64,000 nt of DNA from Ruminococcaceae bacterium BL-6 (lineage in GTDB: Bacteria; Bacillota; Clostridia; Oscillospirales; Acutalibacteraceae). The stretch covers positions 2,294,001 through 2,358,000 of the forward strand of contig LR778135.1 in the NCBI GenBank assembly GCA_902810075.1, given 5' to 3'. The translations under genes were made by a program, and so were the position numbers. This document shows positions 52,301-64,000 of the stretch, piece by piece. Every line of letters begins with the position of its first letter. The first letter of the stretch is position 1. Under the pieces are notes generated by a model. The model did no database searches and was not told the origin of the DNA. It worked only from the letters and a program-made list of their open reading frames with translations.

Positions 52301-55300
52301 TGCTTATAAGTCTGGATATAATTGTTCTGCACAAGTAGATAATCCAAAATATGCTTTAAAAAATCAAAATAAAACTAAACGTCATAAACTAGCTATGCAA
52401 CTATATAAAGAATTTGATGAAATTTATGACAATAGTATTTTTAAATTTCCTCCTAAAATTCTAGATAGGATACAAACAAAGCAATATACGTTTATAGGAA
52501 TGAAAAGAATTATGTGTTTAATGGAGTTATATTTAAAATATTATAAAAGAATGCGTTTCGTTTGTCGAATTTACTTAGACAGAGAATATGTCTATATGAA
52601 AATTAGAGCAAATAAAAATGATTATATTCTATATAAGCTTTGTAAAAATAAAGCGATTGCTTATTTCCCTATTACTCCTTGTGATGTAAAGATGATGAAA
52701 TATAGAAGTGATTATAATCGTTTGTTACATACTATGTTAAAGAAACTACCCGTATTGACATAAATTTATTTATTATAAAATATTAAATTACTTGAAATCA
52801 TAAAAATAACGGTATATAATTAAATTAGAAAAGAGGTGAAAATTACGCCGACACTTGAAGAAAATCTGAAATTATTAGATTCATTTTTGAAACTGTCAGA
52901 TAATTGGAACGGTTATGGAGCAAAGTCATTTTCTCCTGTTCTGATTCAAAAAATCAAAGATATCATTAAAGATTTGGAAATACAGTTATTTATTTTTCCT
53001 ACATCAAATGCTACCGTACAACTTGCATATTGGAAAGATCTTGGTTGCTATGTGGAATTTGAAATTTCTGAAAGTGATGAAATGCATTTGTATGTAGAAA
53101 ATTATGATGGTAAAACTGCTGAATTAGATGTTCCATGTACGGCAGAAATGATCAATAGAGCAATGCATAAATATTTTCTGGACTAATGTTAAAATATTAA
53201 AATTGGAGTGATATGTTTGAACCAAAAACGGTTAAATAATAAAGAAGCTGAATCTACGGCAATACATAGATTAGGAAAAGATGAACAAGAGACTCATTAT
53301 CTGATTGACGCGGTTGATAATACTTGGATTGCTGAAAGCACTATTCCAAAAGATATTCATAGGCTTGAAAAACAAGGTTGGATTTGTACTAAAGCACAGT
53401 GTTATGCGGACGGAAAGGTTATGTCAAAAACATTTAAAGCTCCGCGTAACTGTCTCTCCCCTCGTGCTTATAACCCTGATAAACCTAAGAGGGCCGGAAG
53501 AGTATTATCGGAAGAACAGAAGCAAAAGATGCAGGAGGCAAGAAAGAAGAAAAGTGAGGTAAATAGTTAATGCAGGAAATTAATGTTAATGAACTTAGAC
53601 CACATCCAAAGAACGATTATTTCTTTGACGATATGGAAGGCCAGAAATGGACTGAATTTTTAGAGTCAGTGAAAACAAGTGGAATTATTGAACCAATTGT
53701 TGTAACCCAAGACAAAGTGATCGTATCAGGCCATCAGCGTGTTAGAGCATGTAAGGAGTTAAGAATACAAAAGATATTGACAGAGATTAGAATTTATGAT
53801 AGTGAAGATCAAGTTATTAAAGATTTAATTGAAACGAATATTCGTCAACGTGGTGATATTTCAAGCAGTAGTTTGAAAATGGGTAGGATTATTTGTGAAT
53901 TGGAAAGAATTTACAATGTTAAATCTGGTAGACCAGAAAAAACATCCGACATTGTCGGAAATAAAAATCAAGAAGATATTGCTAAAGAACTAGGAATGTC
54001 AGTAGATAGTTTAAATAATTATAAAAAACTTACTACTCTAATTCCAGAACTTCAAGATATGGTTGATACTGGTTCTCTTACAACATCAGTAGCGAGCAGG
54101 ATTTTAGCGCGTCTTTCCCCTACAGATCAAAAGAATTTGATTCTCACATATGGTAAAGATGAAATCGAAAATGCTACACAAGCCAAAACACAGCAGATGA
54201 TTGATGAAATGCAGCGTTTGAAAAACGTAAACGCTGGATTACAAATGAAAATTGATAGTAAACAAAAAGAAGTTGCGGATGCCGTCGCTCATACTACTGA
54301 ACGGCTTTCTAAACAGATTAATCAACTTAATTCCGAAAAGTCCATACTTGAAAGAAAAGTAAAACTTAATCAGAATGAATCAGATAAATATAAAAAATTA
54401 AAATCCGATATTGAATTTTTAACAAAACAGAAAACGGATTTATCAAGACAGATTGAATCAGCTACGGAATTAGCAGGACTTACAGTTAGGTTACAACATA
54501 CGCTTGAAAATGATCTTGCACCAATTAAATATAAAAGATGTATGGAGGTGCTTGATTCAAATGATACTGCTATTAAAAATCTTAGCGATGTAATTGATTC
54601 TGTTGATAAATGGTTGACTGAAATTAAAAAGTATTTGCCTAATAAAAATGTAATTAATACAAATTATAAAGAAATTTAAGGGAGATTTGTAAATAATGGA
54701 AAATGCACTTTTAAACGAAAGCACAAGTGATAATATATTTAATATTGATACATCTAAATTATCAGATAAACAAATTTCAAAAATTAAGGAACAGTTAGAT
54801 CAAGAAGAATTCAGAAGGTTTAAAAAAGAAACTATAGAAGAACTATCATTTTTAAAGAACAATGATAAGAAAAAGAGTGAAATTCTTAATGAGCAAAATA
54901 TCAAAATTAATGAGCACGATACTAGAATTACAAAACAAGAAAAAATAATAAGTGTTATTGGATTTGGACCAAATTCAAAAAAGGGAAAAATTTTGAGGGG
55001 GATTTGTTGTTCTCGTGTGTATTCTCTTTTGGGAGATAAATCATCTGTAAATTTTATAGTGTGGCAATCGTATTTTTTCAAAAAAATTTATGCAGATATT
55101 GCAAATCATTTTGAGGTAGACGGATATAAAAATATTAATATTGAAAATTTTGAAGAAGCAAAAGAATTAGGATATAACTGGGTGCCAGAAGATTGGTATT
55201 TGAAAAAGAAGTTGGAAGAAATGAAAAAAGCAAGAGATATGGGACAACTAAAACCAGAAAGATGTATAGCTCTTACTGTTTATTTGCAAAATACCAATAA

Positions 55301-58300
55301 CGGTGAAATTAATCCATTCTGTTAATACATATTTTAAAAATGGTGTATTTAATGCGAGTTAATAATAAAATATTAAATTGAATATTTATATATGAAGTTA
55401 TACTAACAATGGAATTTAGTTTGAGATTTATTTAATTAAATAAATAAAAATGAGGTGAAAATAATGGATAAGAAATATATTAATGAAATCAAAGAAGAGG
55501 CAGATCGGCTTATAGAATTAACTGATAATCCATATTGTCAAGGCCCCGTATCTTTACTTAATGGAGTGAAACACGTTATTCCTATATTGCTTGAAAAGGT
55601 GGAAAAATTGCAATCAGATTACAACAAGATTGCAACCGGAAGCGCCACGCTGAAAAGAGCACTGGAATTGGCGTGTAATGATGCAGCCGACGAACAATGT
55701 CCGCATGAATTTGATTTATATACTTGCAATAAATGTGCTGACTGCCCACATGACAGTGAAAGCCATACGGATTCAGGCCGCGACGCTCAATGCTGGTACG
55801 ACTATTACGTCCATCAGGCGCAGGAGGCAAGATGTGAAAAACAGGTATGAAATTTACGGAGGCAAGGGACATATTTAGACGGATGGAAAGGATGATAACC
55901 ATGAGATTAATTGATGCTAATACCGCAGAAAATATTATTTGGAAACGTTCTGAAGAAACGTGTGATAATTATCCGAAATTATCTGGAGCATTAGCAGCAG
56001 CTATTGGACTTTTGGATAAATGCCCGACCATAGATGCTGTTCCGGTAGTGAGATGTGAAAAGTGCAAGTATTGGAAAAATGACAGTATTCATATTTACGG
56101 AATGTGCCAGAATCCAAATATTGGTAGCGTAAAAATGGATACTGATTTTTGCAGTTATGGTGAAAAGTTAAATTAAAATATTAAAAGTCAAACTTTCAAC
56201 AACACAGAAAGGATTGATAAAAATGTTAGAAAGGTCAGTTGATGTTAATGGACAGAATATTAAACAAAGTTTGCAGTTGTAAGGATTGTATTTTTTACGA
56301 TAAATGTAAAGCTAATAAAGTTTGTGAAGACTTTTCCCCTATTGATGAAGATGATTATGCTGAAAATGTAGAAAAATATTTAAAGAAACATGTTAAACCA
56401 AGTAATGAGACAAAGCTAAAGCGACATCCGTCAAATGTAGGGAGATATGGGATAAGTGGATCTGACGAGTCAACAGATTCACGATATGTAAATTTTATAA
56501 ATGATGGTTTGAGAATAATTCGTTCTGGTGAAGTTTGTTATTGTTATTTCGTATATCAGATTGAAGATATTTTAAGATTTGAACCTGATGCACATATTGA
56601 TTTTCACGATGGAGTGTATTACATAACGCTATGACAAATAAGGACTTAAAGTATTTTAATGTTGCTAGGAAAATAGCAAATTTAAGTGATTTTAAAAGAT
56701 TTCATTTGGGGTGTGTTGCGGTTTATAACGGCAAATATATACTTGCGACCGGATATTGTTCTTCAAAGACCTTGCCGATTCAAGCTCATTATAATCAATA
56801 TCGTAATTTTGATGGATATCTCTCCCCTGCCCGTTCCCATGCAGAGATGAATGTATTGCAAAAATTAAAACAGATGCGTGAAATTAATTACCATAATGTT
56901 ATTTTATATGTGTGGCGTAATTTAGTGAACGGAAAACAGGCGTTAAGCCGTCCGTGTAATTCATGTTATATGGCGATGCTGGATATCGGTATAAAGGGAT
57001 GTTGGTATAGTTGTGATGATGGATTTAAATACGAGGTAATTAGATGAGAGTTAAATGGAATGATCAGATTATAAACGTTCAGAATCAAGCAGATAATCCA
57101 AGTAAAGATTTCTTTTGTGTTTGGAATGGTTATACGATTGAGATTATATTGGATGAGTGGGTAAAACGATATTATAAGAAAAAATCTTATAGGGTTGCTT
57201 GCTCTACTCCTGTTGGTGGTTATATTGTAGATGGAGTTTGTAATAGCATAAAAGAAGGACTACAAGAATGTTTTGACAATATTGATTATCCCCTAAAAAC
57301 GATTGATGATTATGAAAATGATAGCAGACACATATATTAATATGGAGAAGTAAATTAGAAAAACAAATCAGGGAGAGATGTATTATTGTATATGTGAAGA
57401 GTCCATTTAATTATATTGGTGGAAAATATCGCGAATTAAATCAGATCTTACCCTTATTTCCAGATAATATAAATAAGTTTTATGATGTCTTTGGAGGTGG
57501 CGGAAGTGTTTCACTTAATGTTTTAGCAAAAGAAATTATATATAACGATATTATCCCTTATGTTTCAGATGTACTGAAGGAATTATCACAAATTAATTAT
57601 AAAGACGCTATATATAAAATCAATTATATAATTAATGAATATAAATTAGATAAATATAATGAGATTGGTTTTAAAAAATTAAGACATGATTATAATAATG
57701 GCTTAAAAACATGGTATATGTTTTACACTTTAACTTGTTTTTCATTTAATAATCAATATAGATTTAATAATAAGCACGAATATAATAGTAGTTTTGGTAA
57801 ATATAAAAGTTGTTTTAGTCAAGTAACAAAAAACAAATTACAATTAGCTATAGAAAGATTACATAAAATTAATATTAAGTTTCAAAGTAGTGATTTTACT
57901 AATATAAGATATGATGAAATAGAAAAAACCGATTTTGTTTATTTTTGATCCGCCGTATTTAATAAGCTGTGGAAATTATAATGATGGGAAAAGAGGATTC
58001 AATGGATGGAATCAAGTAGATGATATTAATTTAATGAATATATGTGATTTTTTAAATGAAAAAAATATCAAATTTGCGTTATCAAACATATTTAAGTGTA
58101 AAAATATTGAAAATATAAAGTTAATTAATTGGAGTAAAAAATATCATATACATATAATTCATAATTCTTATGGTAATTGCAATTATCAGAAAAAATATAA
58201 ACATGATCATGATATAGAAGTGTTAATAACTAATTATTAAATATAACGGAAGTGATGATTGAATGAAATACTATATTATTAATGCTTATGATCATGATAG

Positions 58301-61300
58301 AAATAAAGTAAATCATAAGATTGTTCACTCTAAATTTATGAAAGAAATTATAGTATTTATTTGGTGTATTAAATACAATTGGGTTAAGGTTATTTAATTA
58401 GATAGATGTAATGAAAACAAAAGGAGATAGATAATAATAAATACAGAATACATAAAGAGTCCATTAAACTATGTTGGTGGAAAGTTTAAATTATTACCAC
58501 AAATACTACCTTTGTTTCCAAATGATATAGATACATTTGTTGATTTATTTGGTGGTGGATTTAACGTAGGAATTAATGTAAATGCCAATAAGATTTATTA
58601 CAATGATACTAATTCTAAAGTAGTAGATATCTTTGAATATTTTAAAGTACGAGACAAAGATTTATTGCTTGAAGAAATTCATTATATCATTGATAAATAT
58701 AAACTTTCTAAAACAAATCAAGAAGGTTACACAGAGTTAAGAGATTATTACAATAATGAAAAGCAATCGCCAATTGTGCTTTATATGTTGATATGTCATG
58801 CTTTCAATTATCAAATTAGGTTTAATTCAAAAGGCAAATTCAATATGCCATTTGGTAAAGATAGAAGTTGTTTCAATCCTACTCTTGAAGAAAAGTTTTG
58901 TAAGTTTATAGACCAATTACATAAGATACAAGTTGATTTTTATGATAATGACTTCAAAAAGTTAAAGGTGGAAAATCTTAAATCAAATGATTTAGTGTAT
59001 TGTGATCCACCTTATCTTAATAGTACTGCTACATATAATGAGAATGGTGGATGGACAGTAGATCAAGAGAATGAATTAAGAAATCTACTTGTCAATTTGA
59101 ATGATAAAAACATCAAATTTGCTCTATCAAACAATTTAACAACGAATACAACTTTGCAAGATTGGGCAGAACAAAATCAATTTAACATTCATTATTTGAG
59201 TGGTACATATAGTAATTGTAATTATCAAAAGAAAGATAAAATTACTAAAGATATTGAAGTATTAATTACAAATTATTAAAGGATATAAAATAACATCTAA
59301 ACCCTTGGTATGACTGAATAAAATAGAAATTTCATATGATGAAAATTGAAAGAAGGTATCATAGTTTATTATTGAAAAAAGTATTTATTGAAGATTTACC
59401 CAAATATGAAAGTGGTAATCAAAAAGGTAAAATTAATTGGACTGAATGTATCGGTTGCAAAGTAAAATTTGTATTTGAAAGTAAAAAGACTAAAATCAAC
59501 AAAACGATACGAGGAATTATGACGATAGTAGGATATAATATAAAGAAACAAAAATTGTTAGTAGAATATCAAAATAAAACATATAATATTTTAACCTGTG
59601 ATTTTCGTGAATGTAAAATAGCAAAAATTATTAAAAATGATATTTATAGATATCCTATTGATAAAACTAAATCTAAATGGATTGATTTTAGTAATGCTCC
59701 GTTAAATGGTAAAGGTATAGATTGGAAACAATTGATTTCAAATAATATTAAATTGCCATTTAGGTATAATGATATTTTTGGTGAATTTGAAATAAAAGAT
59801 ATGTTACCTAATCGTCATTTAATTGTAAAATGTTTAGATCATCCTGACTTTGAAATATTTATTAATAACTTTTTAAAATTTAGATTCGGTGGTATTTTGG
59901 AAACCATTAATTATAAGTACATATATAAAGTTGATGATATTGTAGAAGGCAGATATAGTAACATACAAATTATTAAACAATTAAGAAAAAAGGCTTCAAG
60001 CGGTTTAAATGTAAAATGGTATAAATATAAATGTTTAAAATGTGGGTATATCCATGATATAGCTGAAACAGCTTTATTAAATGGAACTGGATGTCCTGTG
60101 TGTGCTAATAAAAAAGTTTTTGTTGGATATAATGATATACCAACGACTGATCCATGGATGGTAAAATTTTTCCAAGGCGGTTATGATGAAGCTAAATTGT
60201 ATACAAGTCATAGTGGTAAAAGTATATATCCTATATGTCCAGACTGTGGACGAATTAAAGATAAACCTATGATTATTAGCAATCTTAAAAGGACTAAAAG
60301 CATTGGATGTTCCTGTGCTGACGGAATTTCATTTCCTGAAAAATTTATGATAGAATTATTAAATCAATTAAATACTAATTTTGTTTATAGAAAGACATTT
60401 TTATGGAGCAATCATAAAGAATATGATTTTTATATACCAGATAAACAAACAATAATAGAAACTAATGGAGAACAACATTATAATAAAACGTTTGATTCAG
60501 TTGGTGGTAGAACATTACTAGAAGAGAAAAATAATGATAAATTAAAGAAGGAGTTGGCAAAACAGAATGGAATAGTTAATTATATTATAATTGATTGTAG
60601 AAAGTCTGAATTAGAATGGATTCAAAATTCAATTTTACATAGTAAATTAGTAGAATTATTTGATTGTTCTAATATTGACTGGCATAAATGTGAAGAACAA
60701 GGATATAGAAACATTATTAAAGAAGTATGCGAAATAAAAAAGAACAATCAAAATTATAGTACAATTGAAATAGGCAAAATTGTTGGTTTATCTTATGGTA
60801 CTATAATTAGATATTTAAAAATTGGCAATAAATTAAATTGGTGTGTATATAATAAAGAGCAATCGGTAAAAATACGTTCTTTAAAAAGAATCGGTAAAAA
60901 CCATCCAATGGCTAAAAAGATAATTTGTTTGACTACGGGAGAAATATTTAATACAGAAACAGATGCGGCAAATACTTATAAATTAAATGTATCTCATTTG
61001 TCTTCTTGCTGTACTGGTAAAAGAAAAACTTGTGGAAAGCATCCAATTACAGGAGAAAAATTGCGGTGGAGTTTTGTAGAAAAAGAATGCGCTTAATAAT
61101 ATATTCATAAAAGAAGGTGTTAAAAATAGCTAAACAGCAAACGTGTCAAAAATATATTTTGAAAATTAATAGTAGAAGATTGAGAAAGTCAAAATGGAAT
61201 CTTACGTTGTCATTAAAGGATGCTAGAAAAAATTCAGAAATTATTTCATTAATGGATAGTCAGATGTTGAGATGGATTGATGAAATTAACAAAATAACAG

Positions 61301-64000
61301 ATGCAGATAATCAAGCAAAATCAATTCGCAAACAGATTAAACATATTAAAAAAGAACCTTATTCACCTGAAAACAGGAAGAAAATCAAAGAACTGTATGC
61401 GACATTAGATGATATTCAGTTTCATCCCGATTATATGGGATTGATTATTGATAAAATTAAAGATTTTAATCATGCTAACAAATATGGCTTTACAATTACT
61501 TATGGGGATAAATGTAAAAAAACATATAGACGTTTACTTGGTACGAATGGTGGAGTAAAAAATTCTACTGTAATTTATGTATCTACGGAAATTTATGATG
61601 AAGTAAATAAGAGATTGAATAACGGAAGAAAAATGGATGTGCCAGCCGTTCCAGCAAAACTTGAAAGTTATAAGGCACTTACTTGTAGTGGCTCAATTCC
61701 TGTTTCTGATCCTGATGGCGTGCTTGTTGTAAATGATTGTGAAACACATTTTAAGTCTGATATTATTAGAATTGATGATAAACAGGAAGGAGAACCGGTT
61801 TTAACTTATGAAAAAGACCAAGATGTAAATTTAGTTGATAGTGATGGATATGGTCTTATTGATAAAGATTTGAGTTTGAAATGGCATCAAGAATTACTTG
61901 AAGAAGGTATTTGTAGCGGATTTTGTATCAGAAATTCATGGTGCAAGGGGATGGTTTTTACATTCCCATATAAAGAGTTCGCAAAAGATATAGCGCATAA
62001 AAATATAGTTAAGGATGCATGGGGTAATTTAGTAGACATAAACAAGGTACAATTAATTCTAACTACGTCTATGCTGAAGCTATGGGATAGCTACGATAGT
62101 TGGCAAGATTATTATGATAATTGCAAAGCAAATCATTATACTTTTAGTGTTACAAAATGTTGTCCCAACAAACTTGAAAACGAGCGTAATCTAAATTATC
62201 AGTTTTTGCAAAGCTATAGACTGAATGATAATGAATTAAATGAATTATTAAAACCTACTATTGATGAAATTCATGATGTGTTGGGTGGAGATTATCGTAA
62301 AAGTATTCTATTTCTTAAAGGTATGTTTCTTAATGATGATAATGTAGAAAGCATTGATTGTGATTTTACAAAAGCATTAATGATTGATAAACGAATGATG
62401 AATGATCCTTTTGTAAAAAGTAAAATTCATCAAATGATTAAGAAACGTATTAACGAAGCAAAGATTGGTACAATTAAATGTCATGCTAATTTTTCTATAA
62501 TTAGTGGTGATCCCTATTCTCTATGCCAAAGCATTTTTGGTATTAAAGTTACTGGTTTATTAAAAGCAGGAGAAGCATACAATAAATATTGGATTGATGA
62601 AAATGCAGATAAAGTCGTGTGTTTTCGTGCGCCAATGACTTGTCATAATAATATTAGAATTTTACATATGGCAAATACAAAAAATATGCAGTATTGGTAT
62701 AGATATATGACTACTTGTACTATATTGAATTCATGGGATACTACTACTCATGCTCTTAATGGTGCAGATAAGGATTCTGATATGGTCTTTTTGACAAACA
62801 ATAAAATATTATTGGAACATACAAGAGAGCTTCCAGCTATTATGTGTATTCAGCGTAAGGCAGAAAAAGTTGTTGTTACAGAAGAAGATGCGATCCAAGC
62901 GAATATTAATAGCTTTGGTGATGAAATCGGTAAGACAACAAATCGTATTACAACTATGATTGATCTACAATCAAAATTTGATGTAGATAGTGCAGAGTAT
63001 AAAATGCTTGATTATCGTATTATGTGTGGTCAGTTATTCCAACAAAATGCTATCGACAAAACCAAGGGAATTATTGCTAAGCCTATGCCTAAAGAATGGT
63101 ATAATGCAGATGTTTGTAAGATTAAAGAGGGTGATAGCGAAGAAGTAAAAAAACAAAAAGCATTTAATTTAAGTATTGTAGCAAATAAAAAACCATATTT
63201 TATGTGTTACATATATCCTGATACGATGAAACGATACAAAGACTATATTTATAATACTGATTGTAAGGCAAGAATGGAATTTAGGTTATCAATTGATGAA
63301 CTAATTAACAAGCCCAACAAGACTAAGAAAGAAAAAACATTTTTGGAATATTATTATTCTCGTATGCCAGTAGGTATTGAATCTTGTCTTCTGAATCGTA
63401 TTTGTTGGAAAGTAGAAAATGAATTTGATGGATTTTTAAGCAAACATATTGATTATGGTAAGTTTGATTATAGTATTCTTAAATCAAATATTATATATAG
63501 TAAAAATCATTACAGAATTATTAAAAAGTTGTATGAGGATTATATGAATGAGCTTAGTAATTATCATACTTTGGTTGCTAATACAAGGATTGAACATGAA
63601 GAAGCAACTACAACACGAATGGAGTTTAAGAATAGATTCAAAGTAGCCTGTAGTTCTGCATGTCCCAATGAAGAAGAACTTTGTAATATTATTCTTGATA
63701 TTTGTTATAAAAATAATAATACTAAACAGTTTGCATGGGATGTTTGTGGAGAAACTATTATAAACAATTTGCTACATAAAAACGACAATATCATTAATTA
63801 TCCGGTTGCAGATGATAATGGAGATATTCAATTTGGTGGGTGTAAGTTTACAATGTGTAAAAAAGTATATGGAGATGATCAAATATAGATATTATCTTAA
63901 ATGAAAAAGACTATGCTGAGAATGCTATAAAAACAGGTTTTATTAGTAAGAAACCCACGGAGACTTTGAGTATTTTAGCAAAGTATTGGTATTCACAAGA

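Overview
The window is an AT-rich, gene-dense stretch with strong AGGAGG-type ribosome binding sites and many TTG starts. That points to a low-GC Firmicute (clostridial) host. The content is that of a large temperate bacteriophage or phage-plasmid and not a chromosome: a phage-encoded replisome, free-standing methyltransferases, tRNA genes, homing endonucleases, dozens of tiny unknown genes and, at the right edge, a single-chain RNA polymerase of the YonO (SPbeta) kind. No virion structural genes are present, so this is the early/replication half of a larger genome. Kinship with SPbeta-like phages is my inference from the combination of DnaE-type polymerase, DnaB, DnaG, YopX, YonO-like RNA polymerase and a degenerate tyrosine recombinase that could be a repressor.

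Layout. Almost everything left of 47 kb is on the minus strand and almost everything right of 50 kb is on the plus strand. They diverge from an AT-rich, nearly gene-free region at 47.0-49.9 kb with iteron-like repeats, three long diverged repeats and a cluster of hairpins, the best candidate for the replication origin. Region 1-12 kb (minus): replication operon with ATP-dependent ligase, DnaE polymerase with PHP domain, Cas4-like nuclease, DnaG primase, DnaB helicase, SSB, a Sak4/RecA-like ATPase and an HD hydrolase. Region 12-22 kb (minus): small zinc-ribbon proteins, a Dam methyltransferase, a C5 cytosine methyltransferase, homing endonucleases, YopX and DUF551 proteins. Region 22.0-23.1 kb: tRNA array (half tRNA-Met, Ile, Leu, Gln). 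Region 23.1-26.8 kb: four genes, three with a clear promoter of their own (DUF262 protein, catalytically degenerate tyrosine recombinase, MazF-like toxin, unknown). Region 27.4-27.8 kb: structured non-coding region. Region 27.8-47 kb (minus): long run of small early genes, a second DUF262 protein and a polyvalent-type 619-residue protein. Region 50-59 kb (plus): tyrosine recombinase, a possible replication initiator, GIY-YIG nuclease, ParB-like protein, ORF6C-domain protein, dCMP deaminase and two more Dam methyltransferases. Region 59.3-64 kb: PD-(D/E)XK homing endonuclease and the RNA polymerase.

Three genome-wide features stand out. (1) Several genes with good Shine-Dalgarno sequences have no ATG, GTG or TTG start and appear to begin at AUA or AUU. 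(2) A motif, AAAATATTAAA, recurs in the orientation of transcription, either just upstream of -35/-10 promoters with 17-bp spacers or fused to ribosome binding sites; it could be an operator for the recombinase-like repressor or a recognition element for the phage polymerase. (3) One HNH gene has replaced the 5' half of a tRNA-Met gene and takes its last codons and stop codon from the tRNA anticodon arm. All product names rest on reading motifs by eye; no database search was run.
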